In this document: one piece after another, positions 15,287 to 22,305 of the stretch | How positions within the stretch are numbered: the stretch's first letter is position 1 | How the letters are laid out: every line of letters begins with the position of its first letter | Notes under the pieces: model-generated | What the model saw: only the letters and a program-made list of their open reading frames with translations | Database searches by the model: none | What the model was told of the DNA's origin: nothing | Position numbers and translations under genes: made by a program | NCBI GenBank assembly: GCA_024637395.1 | Contig: JAGXFG010000127.1 | Coordinates: forward strand, 1-32,053 | Length of the DNA: 32,053 nt | Source of the DNA: Burkholderiaceae bacterium | Lineage (GTDB): Bacteria > Pseudomonadota > Gammaproteobacteria > Burkholderiales > Burkholderiaceae_E | Direction of reading: 5' to 3'

Positions 15287-15804
15287 CAGGCCTTCTCCTG
15301 CCCGGTGAGGAACGGCTTGCCGCGAATCTGCTCGACCAGCATCACCAGGAACTGGAGTGAGGTCAGGGCCGCGCCGATGATCACCAGGCTCCTGACCGGA
15401 TAGGTCGGCACCCTTACCGGTTCCTCGCCCTCGAATTCACCGATCCGCCAGGCATCGATCATGTTGTTCCAGCCCGAGTACACGATCAGCGCAAACATCA
15501 CTACGCCCAGCACGCAGCTGAGAATCTCGACCGATTTCCTCAGCCGGGGCCGCATGCGGTAGAGCAGGATCGTCGAACGCAGGTGGGCGCCGACCTTGAG
15601 GGTGTGGGCCATCATGCACCACACCAGGCCGACTACCGAGATCTTGACGATTTCGGGGACGCCGAAAAGCGGTGAATCGAAGAACGCACGGCCCACCACG
15701 TCGACCGTGATCAGGACCATGATCAGCGCCACCCACACCGCGCCAATCATGTTGAGCGCGGCCATCAGCCAATGGAACAGCCGCAGCCCGGAATGATCTT
15801 TCAT
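15286..15804 (-). CDS. TRAP transporter small permease (DctQ type)
   Basis: 172 residues with four hydrophobic segments and the family pattern VDVVGRAFFDSPLFGVPEIV followed by an R-x-T-ILLYRMRPRL segment. It lies between the binding-protein gene and the DctM gene. The start is 67 bases after the DctP stop, just downstream of a terminator-like hairpin, so its expression is probably lower than that of DctP. It scaffolds DctM in the inner membrane. Confidence 0.93.
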   Translation of the reverse strand: MKDHSGLRLFHWLMAALNMIGAVWVALIMVLITVDVVGRAFFDSPLFGVPEIVKISVVGLVWCMMAHTLKVGAHLRSTILLYRMRPRLRKSVEILSCVLGVVMFALIVYSGWNNMIDAWRIGEFEGEEPVRVPTYPVRSLVIIGAALTSLQFLVMLVEQIRGKPFLTGQEKA

Positions 15805-15812
15805 CGCCTGAT

Positions 15813-15853
15813 TTCCCGAAAAAGAAAGCCCCTCGACACATCGTGCGAGGGGC
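15813..15853 (-). terminator. Intrinsic terminator/attenuator between DctP and DctQ genes
   Basis: On the minus strand GCCCCTCG and CGAGGGGC form an 8-bp stem, extended by GTG/CAC with one bulged base. TTTCTTTTT follows at 15819-15827. It starts 18 bases after the DctP stop and ends just before the DctQ ribosome site. This is a full intrinsic-terminator layout inside an operon. It suits partial termination giving more binding protein than permease. Confidence 0.75.
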
Positions 15854-15870
15854 CGACTACATTACCAAGC

Positions 15871-16938
15871 TTACTTGACTTTCCAGTCCCGCGGCAGCTT
15901 CACACCGGCCTCGTGCAGGGCCTTGATGTACTCAGCAACCGCAGTGCCGGGCTGGCCGGCCTTGTTGATCTCGGCGATGCGCTCGTTGGGGATGTCCGGC
16001 AGCGCATTGGCCCACTTCGCCTTCTCAGAGTCGCTCAGCGAGCGGACGGTGGCGCCGGCAGCTTTCATGGTCGCGACGCTGGCTACGCCTTTGTCGTACG
16101 CCATCTGGGTCTGCACCGTGGTGAACTCCTTGCCGACCTCGAGCATGATGTCCTGGACTGCCTTGGGCAGCTTGCGCCAGGTGTCCTTGTTGATCGCGAT
16201 GACGACGTTCGAGATCGCGCCGAAGTCGGTGAAGGTGTAGTTCTTGGCGACCTCATGCAGTTTGAAGCCGACGGTGGCGTCGGGGAACATGATCCAGCCT
16301 TCGTAGACCCCGGTCTGGAACGAGGTATAGGCCTCGTTGAGGTTCGACTGGACCGGCACCGCGCCGACTGCCTGCAGCCACGGGATGTTGGGTCCGGCGG
16401 CGGCAATCTTCTTGCCCTTGAGCTGTTCGACCTTGTCCCACGCAAAGGTGGTGACGAGGTTGTAGTTGCCGACCGCGCCGACCGCCAGGAAGATCTGGTT
16501 GTATTTCTTCTCGAGGATCTCCTTCAGCGCCGGAACCCGGTCGTAGACCTTGCGCGCTGCTTTCGCCGCAATCCGCGGATCCGGAGTGCCGAACGGAACG
16601 AAGTACGGGAAGTTGTGCGCCATCAGCTTGGAGGGCTCGAAGGCGACGTGCAGGTCGGCGATGTCGACCAGGCCGCTTTCCACTGCTTCCAGGCATTCAC
16701 CCAGTTTGCAGACCGATCCGCCGTAGGCGTCGACCCATTCGATGGTGTCGCCGGTCTTGGCTTTGACCCGCTTGCTGACTTCGGGCGCGAAGAAGTCGCG
16801 CAGGGCGGTAATCCAGACCGCGGCCTCGGCCGGGTGACCGGCCCCGATGGTAAGACGGAAGTTCTCAGCGTAGACGCTGCTGGTGGCCGCCGCGCACACG
16901 GCGATGGAGGCCACTAATTTCACTAAACCCTTGTTCAC
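15871..16938 (-). CDS. TRAP transporter substrate-binding protein (DctP type)
   Basis: 355 residues from GTG 16938. This start has GGAG 8 bases upstream and gives a compact Sec signal peptide (MNKGLVKLVASIAVCAAATS, cleaved after VYA). An ATG at 16959 would place the ribosome site inside the gene. The mature protein has the DctP fold hallmarks: LTIGAGHPAEAAVWITALRD, a Cys pair in GGSVCKLGECLEAVESGLVD, LKGKKIAAAGPNIPWLQAVG, and TGVYEGWIMFPDATVGFKLH. It is periplasmic and probably binds an organic carboxylate, as most of the family do through an arginine. The ligand is unknown. It is divergently transcribed from a GntR regulator. Confidence 0.95.
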   Translation of the reverse strand: MNKGLVKLVASIAVCAAATSSVYAENFRLTIGAGHPAEAAVWITALRDFFAPEVSKRVKAKTGDTIEWVDAYGGSVCKLGECLEAVESGLVDIADLHVAFEPSKLMAHNFPYFVPFGTPDPRIAAKAARKVYDRVPALKEILEKKYNQIFLAVGAVGNYNLVTTFAWDKVEQLKGKKIAAAGPNIPWLQAVGAVPVQSNLNEAYTSFQTGVYEGWIMFPDATVGFKLHEVAKNYTFTDFGAISNVVIAINKDTWRKLPKAVQDIMLEVGKEFTTVQTQMAYDKGVASVATMKAAGATVRSLSDSEKAKWANALPDIPNERIAEINKAGQPGTAVAEYIKALHEAGVKLPRDWKVK

Positions 16939-16959
16939 GTTTGTCTCTCCCCTGTTCAA

Positions 16960-17084
16960 GTATTGGCGCTGCTTTGGGCGTTGCGATAAGGCATGGTTGC
17001 GCTAACAGTGCTGATCGCGATAAATTCGCCATATATTTATATACTGGTTCGGCCACCTTGTCATCTTCCCCAAACGATAACTCA
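16960..17084. promoter_or_regulatory. Divergent promoter region with an AT-rich core between dctP-like and gntR-like genes
   Basis: The gap contains the only strongly AT-rich tract nearby, ATATATTTATATA at about 17033-17045, framed by CCA and TGG. It lies between two divergent genes and is the natural place for both promoters and the GntR operator. The dyad is imperfect and I cannot assign -35/-10 elements with confidence. Confidence 0.35.
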
Positions 17085-17783
17085 GTGAAACCTCCACCGG
17101 CCATCGTCGGAGTTGGCGCCAAGGTATGGCGCCAGCTCGAACATGATATTGCCACCGGAGAGCTTCCTCCGGGAAGCCGGGTCGACGTCAAGTCGGTGGC
17201 GGAGCGTTTCGGTGTGTCGCGCACGCCGGCCCGCGAGGCGCTGCTCCAACTGGCAGCCGCCGGACTGATCGATTTCCAGCCGCGCCGCGGCGGGATCGTC
17301 ATCACCCTCGATCCGCGCGCCGCAATGGCGATGGTCGAGGTTCTGGTGGTGCTCGAAGCCCAGGCCGCGCAGCTGGCGGCCCTGCGCATGGGCGACGACC
17401 AACGCGCTGTGCTCCAGGGCGCACAATTGACCGGCGAAGCGGCCGCCGGGCGGGGCGACGGTTCGGCCTATGCCGACGCCAACGAGCGATTCCACGACCT
17501 GATCTACCGTGGTGCCCGAAACGATTACCTGCATCACCAGATCGTCGATCTCAGGAGCCGGCTGGCATTCCATCGGCCCGTTGCGTTGGCACAGCCCGAA
17601 CGGATGAGGGCGTCCAACGCCGATCACGCGCTGATTCTCGACGCGATCCTGAGGTCCGACCCGGAAGCGGCCAGGCAGGCGATGACCAATCACATCGCCG
17701 TTGGCGGCACCACCCAGGCGGAGCTTATGGCGCTGGCGACGAGCCGGCGCCCGGCCGCAGGCATGATCCGGGGCGGGGCGTGA
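17085..17783 (+). CDS. GntR-family regulator, FadR/FCD subfamily
   Basis: About 232 residues from GTG 17085. The N-terminal winged HTH is ELPPGSRVDVKSVAERFGVS followed by RTPAREALLQLAAAGLI. The C-terminal FCD domain has candidate metal ligands Asn133, His137, His181 and His203. No clear ribosome site precedes the GTG. TTG 17058 and a longer frame to 16941 are alternatives, but the latter would overlap the DctP start. It is divergent from the TRAP operon and 64 bases upstream of the co-directional BKACE gene, so it likely controls both. FCD regulators usually respond to small organic acids, consistent with the neighbours. Confidence 0.88.
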   Translation: MKPPPAIVGVGAKVWRQLEHDIATGELPPGSRVDVKSVAERFGVSRTPAREALLQLAAAGLIDFQPRRGGIVITLDPRAAMAMVEVLVVLEAQAAQLAALRMGDDQRAVLQGAQLTGEAAAGRGDGSAYADANERFHDLIYRGARNDYLHHQIVDLRSRLAFHRPVALAQPERMRASNADHALILDAILRSDPEAARQAMTNHIAVGGTTQAELMALATSRRPAAGMIRGGA

Positions 17784-17847
17784 GACACGACCCAGGCACT
17801 ATCAGCGCTCGGAATCTTCCGGCGCAATCTTCAATTCAGGGGCAACC

Positions 17848-18780
17848 ATGGCCGATAACCGGAAAGTAATAATCACCTGTGCCGTAACCGGTGCGATCCA
17901 CACGCCCTCGATGTCGCCCTACCTGCCGGTGAGCGCCGACGAGATCGCCGCGGCCGCGATCGGTGCGGCCGAAGCCGGAGCGGCGATCGTCCACCTCCAC
18001 GCCCGCAAGCCCGAAGACGGTTGCCCCTCGCAGGATCCGGAGCTGTTCCGGCAGTTCCTGCCCCGGATCAAGGCGGCCTCCGACGTGGTCCTGAACCTGA
18101 CCACCGGCGGCGCGCCATCGATGGGGGTGGAAGAGCGCCTGCAGCCGGCGCTGCAGCTCAAGCCCGAAGTGGCATCGCTGAACATGGGCTCGATGAACTT
18201 CGGTCTCTACGAGATGCTCGACCGCTTTTCCGATTTCAAGTACGACTGGGAGCGGCCCTACCTGGCGGATTCCGACGACCGGATCTTTCGCAACACCTTC
18301 AAGGACATCGCCTACATCCTCGAGTCGTGCAGCGACAACGGCACCCGCTTCGAGATCGAGTGCTACGACATCGGGCATCTCTACACCGCGGCCCACTTCT
18401 TCGACCGCGGCCTGATCAAGGCACCGTTCTTCATCCAGTCGGTGTTTGGGCTGCGCGGCGGGATCGGCACCCACGTCGAGGACGTGATGCAGATGAAGCG
18501 CACCGCCGACCGGCTCTTCGGCAAGGACTACCTGTGGTCGGTGCTCGGTGCCGGGCGCTCACAAATCCCGATCGCCACCGTCTCGGCGGCGATCGGCGGC
18601 AACGTCCGGGTCGGGCTGGAGGACTCGCTGTGGGACGGTCCCGGGCAGCTCGCCAAGTCGAACGCCGCCCAGGTCAGGCGTATCCGCACCGTGATCGAAG
18701 CGCTCTCGCTCGAGATCGCCACCCCGGCCGACGCCCGTGAGATGCTGCAACTCAAGGGGGCTGGCAACGTCGGGTTCTGA
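17848..18780 (+). CDS. BKACE family (DUF849) beta-keto acid cleavage enzyme
   Basis: 310 residues, full length. The TIM-barrel start VIITCAVTGAIHTPSMSPYL and the zinc motif VHLHAR (His49, His51) with Glu258 in RVGLEDSLW match the zinc-dependent BKACE family. The prototype is 3-keto-5-aminohexanoate cleavage enzyme. The family condenses a beta-keto acid with acetyl-CoA to give acetoacetate and a CoA ester. LNLTTGGAPSMGVEERLQP is also typical. AGGGGC precedes ATG 17848. The gene follows the GntR gene and is divergent from a TRAP importer. Genomic partners suggest it cleaves a keto acid derived from the imported compound. Many BKACE members have unassigned substrates, and this one cannot be placed in a subgroup by eye. 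Confidence 0.93.
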   Translation: MADNRKVIITCAVTGAIHTPSMSPYLPVSADEIAAAAIGAAEAGAAIVHLHARKPEDGCPSQDPELFRQFLPRIKAASDVVLNLTTGGAPSMGVEERLQPALQLKPEVASLNMGSMNFGLYEMLDRFSDFKYDWERPYLADSDDRIFRNTFKDIAYILESCSDNGTRFEIECYDIGHLYTAAHFFDRGLIKAPFFIQSVFGLRGGIGTHVEDVMQMKRTADRLFGKDYLWSVLGAGRSQIPIATVSAAIGGNVRVGLEDSLWDGPGQLAKSNAAQVRRIRTVIEALSLEIATPADAREMLQLKGAGNVGF

Positions 18781-18817
18781 GCGCGGCCGGCTACTGCGAC
18801 GAAGCTGGTCAGCCGTC

Positions 18818-18834
18818 GAGGCGGAGCCTCATTT
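18818..18834. terminator. Weak hairpin between convergent genes
   Basis: GAGGC-GGA-GCCTC forms a 5-bp stem followed on the plus strand by ATTTGTTG, between the convergent BKACE and small transglutaminase genes. The stem is short and the T-tract broken, so it would be an inefficient terminator. Confidence 0.3.
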
Positions 18835-18842
18835 GTTGCGCA

Positions 18843-19748
18843 TCAGGTCTTGAGCAGCGCATTGCGCGCCACCTTCTGTACGGTAACCGCCACCGCTAGT
18901 TCCTGCGCGGCGCTGCCCAGCACGACGCCCCGCAGCGGCGTCACATCCGAGAATTCCCGGCCCCAACCGAGGGTGACGAACTCCAGGTCAGCTACCTTGC
19001 CGTTGGTCGGGTCGAACGCGATCCAGTCCAACCCGGGGCAGTAGACCTGCACCCAGGCGTGGGACGCGTCGGCGCCGAGGAGCTTCTTCTTGCCCGGCGG
19101 CGCGCGGTTCAGGATGTAGCCGCTCACGTAGCGCGCTGCCAGACCAAGCGAGCGCAGGCAGCTGATCATCAGGTGTGCGAAGTCCTGGCACACGCCACGA
19201 CGGAGCGCGAGCACTTCGCGCACCTGGGTAGTGACCGTCGTCGCCTTGGGGTCGTAGGTGAAATCGGCGTGGATGCGGTGCGTCAGATCCAGCACGGCAG
19301 CCACCAACCCGCGCCCGGGAGGAAAACTCTCGCGGGCATAGTTCGCTGTCTCGGCCAGCAGCGGGATCATCGGTGATGCCAGACTGAATTCGACTACCTC
19401 CAGCGTCTCGGCGGGAGACCAGACGCCCGGCGTTGCGAGGGCGCTTTCCCACTCGGGTCCCGCTGCCGCGTCGGGAGCGTGGCCGTGCACTTCAACGATT
19501 GATTCCGCGCGCACCGTGAGCTCGTCGTGCGGGGTGTCGACCGCGAAACGGGTGATGCCGTTGCCGAAATAGTCGCTGTCATCGACTTGCTCGCTGGGTT
19601 CGGGGTCGATCCTCAGGACATGTGCCCGCACCTTTTGCCAGGGTGTGCCGCGGGGCCGCAAATGCGCGAGCTGGCGCGAACTCGTGACCGTGTCCGAGTA
19701 CGTGTAGCAGGTTTCGTGGATGACGCGATAGGTAACCGGAGTCGTCAT
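18843..19748 (-). CDS. Transglutaminase-like cysteine protease-fold protein (small)
   Basis: 301 residues. An N-terminal beta-rich region (VTYRVIHETCYTYSDTVTSS) precedes the transglutaminase core. The catalytic triad is visible: Cys187 in RRGVCQDFAHLM, His230 in DASHAWVQVY and Asp246 in IAFDPTNG. ATG 19748 has GAGG 5 bases upstream and lies 7 bases after the upstream stop. An earlier ATG at 19766 would overlap that stop. It is the last gene of the large-transglutaminase / ATP-grasp-alpha-E / small-transglutaminase cluster. Bacterial members of this group are predicted peptidases or amide-exchange enzymes acting with the ATP-grasp partner. No substrate has been established to my knowledge. There is no signal peptide, so it is cytoplasmic. 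Confidence 0.93.
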   Translation of the reverse strand: MTTPVTYRVIHETCYTYSDTVTSSRQLAHLRPRGTPWQKVRAHVLRIDPEPSEQVDDSDYFGNGITRFAVDTPHDELTVRAESIVEVHGHAPDAAAGPEWESALATPGVWSPAETLEVVEFSLASPMIPLLAETANYARESFPPGRGLVAAVLDLTHRIHADFTYDPKATTVTTQVREVLALRRGVCQDFAHLMISCLRSLGLAARYVSGYILNRAPPGKKKLLGADASHAWVQVYCPGLDWIAFDPTNGKVADLEFVTLGWGREFSDVTPLRGVVLGSAAQELAVAVTVQKVARNALLKT

Positions 19749-19755
19749 CTTCGCC

Positions 19756-22209
19756 TCACCAGCCAATTGTCGCGCGCGATGCGCTGCGGGTCTGGTTGAA
19801 GAAGCGTTGCGTCAGTCGGTCGTTGAGGGTGAGTGCCGCGCTGCGCAGCTTGGCGATGGTCTCGCGCAGGCGCTCATTCTGCGGCCGCAGGTCGCGCGCC
19901 GAATCGAGGCTGGCAAGTGCTTCCAGGCCGGCGCTGAACAGATCACTGCCACACGGACCGTGCGTGGATTCGATCTTCCGCAGCGCTGAATGCACCCCGG
20001 CTACCTGAAACATCAAGGAACGCGGATTTGCGGCATCGAGCACCAGCAGGTCGAGGACCGGAAGCCATTCGGGACGCGCAAGATAACGCGAGCGATAGGT
20101 GACGGCCGAATCCGCTAGTGTGAGCAGCCAGGTGAGGCCGGATTCGGCGCGGTGCGCGAAGGCGGTCTGCAGGGCGAGGCACAGGAATGCAAGCCGTTCG
20201 ACACGTCGGCCGATCGAGAGCAGGCGCCAGCCATCGTCGCGCGTCATGCCGTCGAGGGCAAACCCGGACAGCGTCATCATGTTGGCCACCGTGCGGTCGA
20301 GCAGGCTGAGCGCATCAGAGAGCGACGCGTTAGCGTGGAGCGCCGGATCCTTGATCAGAGCATTGATCGCGCGCCAGTTATCCAGCGACATGCGATCGCG
20401 CAGGCTGAAGGCGATGCGTTCGAGAGCGCGCAGATTCGCCGGCAGGCCGAATGGGTTCTCGTCGCCGACGGTAGCCGAGAGCAGCGCGACGTCGGGATCT
20501 TCATCCTCGGCGACGAGGCCGAACGCGGTCGCGAGTGCGAGCACCGGAGTGGTCGAGTTTTCGTCATCCACCGCTTCCTGCAGCTTCTGGCTGAGCGCCA
20601 GCCGGAGCAGGCGCGCGGCGTTGTCGCAGCGTTCCTCGTAGCGGCCGAACCAGAACAGGTTCTCGACCACCCGCGACGGGATGCCGGCGCGGGCATGTTG
20701 CAGCTCGTCGGCCGTGACAGTGTCGCGCAGCAGGCTGAAGGACGCGTCCACCGGGCCGGCGGAAGTCACCCAGGTGTCCTTGGAGCCGCCGCCACGCTGC
20801 ATGGAGACGACCCGAACGTTGGCGCTGCTGGCGACGCGGGTGAGCCCGCCCGGCATCACCACGTAGCCGTCCGGGGAGGCAACGGCGAATACGCGCAGGC
20901 CGACGCCGCGGGCGGTGAGTCGGTCGGAGCGACCGCCGGCGAGCACCGGCGCTTGCGACACGTGGACGAATTCCTGCGCGACAAAACGCTCCGGGTTGCG
21001 CGCGAGTTTGCGGCGCAGCGCGGCGAGCCCTGCTGCATCGAGGTCCTGGCCGAAGACCGCTTCCATGGGAAAGGCCGGATCAGCGGGCTTGAAGACCAGG
21101 TTTTCGATGTGTTCGAGCGCGTCGGCGAGCGCCGCCGGCTCCCCGCACCACCAGGTGGCAATCGATGGCAGGATCAGCGGTTGGCCGCTGAGGTGCTGTG
21201 CCAGGCGCGGCAGAAAGCCCAGCAGAGCGCCCGACTCGATGATGCCCGAACCCAGCGCATTGGCGATCAGCACCGCGCCGCGCCGCGCGCAGTCGGTCAG
21301 TCCGGCGACACCGAGCGCCGAGTCGCCCCGCAGTTCCAGCGGATCGCAGTAGTCGTCGTCCTGGCGGCGCAGGATCGCGTGCACGCGTTGCAGGCCATCG
21401 ATGGTCTTCAGCCAGACGCGACCATCGCGCACCGTCAGGTCGCCGCCTTCGACGAGCGGAAAGCCGAGATAGCGGGCCAGCAGCGCATGCTCGAAATAGG
21501 TCTCGTTGTACGGGCCGGGGGTGAGCAGGACGGTAAGCGTCGGGCCGTCGCCCTTGGGGGCAAAGTGGCGCAGCGAGTCGCGCATGGTGGCGAAGAAGCG
21601 CGCCAGGTGCTCGACGTGCAGGTCGCGGTACAGCCGCGGGAAGGCGCGCGAGACGACCAGGCGATTCTCCAGGGCGTAGCCGGCGCCCGACGGCGCCTGG
21701 GTGCGGTCGGCCATCACCCACCAGTGGCCGTCGGGTGAGCGCGCGAGATCGGCCGCGTAGACGTGCAGGTGCACGCCGCCGGGCACTTTCATGCCGCAGG
21801 CCGGCCGCAGGAACCCGCTTTGCGGCAGGATCAGCGGGGGCGGAATCAGCCCTTCCTTGAGCAGCGACTGGCCGCCGTAAAGGTCGGCAAGAATCTGGTT
21901 GAAGAGTTCGGCGCGCTGGATGATGCCGGCTTCGATCTCACGCCATTCTTGCGGCGCGATGATGAGCGGCAGCACGTCGAGGTCCCACGGACGATCAGGC
22001 CCTTTGGGGTCGGCATAGACGTTATAGGTGACGCCGCTGTCGCGGATCTGGCGCTCGGCAGCCGACAGCCGCTCTCGTATCGCTGCCGCAGGGCTCGCGC
22101 TGAGTTCCGAGAACACGCTTTCCCAATGGGATCGCGGCTGCCCGGGCGCCTCGAACGACTCGTCGAAACGGCCCTGGGTAGCGGGGTAGGTTGCCAGCAG
22201 GTCGTTCAA
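19756..22209 (-). CDS. Circularly permuted ATP-grasp / alpha-E domain fusion protein
   Basis: 817 residues. Residues about 15-480 form a circularly permuted ATP-grasp module (GRFDESFEAPGQPRSHWESV; LTPGPYNETYFEHALLARYL; LPSIATWWCGEP). Residues about 495-810 form the helical alpha-E (DUF403) domain starting RVVENLFWFGRYEERCDNAA. In many genomes these are two adjacent genes. The predicted start is TTG 22209, because no ATG or GTG fits upstream and the N-terminus matches the family; no strong ribosome site supports it. ATP-grasp enzymes ligate carboxylates to amines. This subfamily is predicted to make or attach small peptides. It sits between two transglutaminase-like genes. The alpha-E role is unknown. 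Confidence 0.92.
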   Translation of the reverse strand: MNDLLATYPATQGRFDESFEAPGQPRSHWESVFSELSASPAAAIRERLSAAERQIRDSGVTYNVYADPKGPDRPWDLDVLPLIIAPQEWREIEAGIIQRAELFNQILADLYGGQSLLKEGLIPPPLILPQSGFLRPACGMKVPGGVHLHVYAADLARSPDGHWWVMADRTQAPSGAGYALENRLVVSRAFPRLYRDLHVEHLARFFATMRDSLRHFAPKGDGPTLTVLLTPGPYNETYFEHALLARYLGFPLVEGGDLTVRDGRVWLKTIDGLQRVHAILRRQDDDYCDPLELRGDSALGVAGLTDCARRGAVLIANALGSGIIESGALLGFLPRLAQHLSGQPLILPSIATWWCGEPAALADALEHIENLVFKPADPAFPMEAVFGQDLDAAGLAALRRKLARNPERFVAQEFVHVSQAPVLAGGRSDRLTARGVGLRVFAVASPDGYVVMPGGLTRVASSANVRVVSMQRGGGSKDTWVTSAGPVDASFSLLRDTVTADELQHARAGIPSRVVENLFWFGRYEERCDNAARLLRLALSQKLQEAVDDENSTTPVLALATAFGLVAEDEDPDVALLSATVGDENPFGLPANLRALERIAFSLRDRMSLDNWRAINALIKDPALHANASLSDALSLLDRTVANMMTLSGFALDGMTRDDGWRLLSIGRRVERLAFLCLALQTAFAHRAESGLTWLLTLADSAVTYRSRYLARPEWLPVLDLLVLDAANPRSLMFQVAGVHSALRKIESTHGPCGSDLFSAGLEALASLDSARDLRPQNERLRETIAKLRSAALTLNDRLTQRFFNQTRSASRATIGW

Positions 22210-22262
22210 ACTCGAACTCGGTCCGGAAATGGCGTTGCCGCGGGGCTCGCGTTGCGTGCCGG

Positions 22263-22286
22263 GTTGCGCCTGCTGAGCGGCGCAAC
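22263..22286 (-). repeat. 8-bp intercistronic hairpin upstream of the ATP-grasp/alpha-E gene
   Basis: GTTGCGCC (22263-22270) and GGCGCAAC (22279-22286) are exact inverted copies around an 8-base loop. They lie in the 96-base gap between the large transglutaminase stop and the TTG start of the next gene. There is no T-tract. It may tune the stability or translation of the downstream message. Confidence 0.4.
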
Positions 22287-22305
22287 TGCCGGCGCGTCAT
22301 TATGC

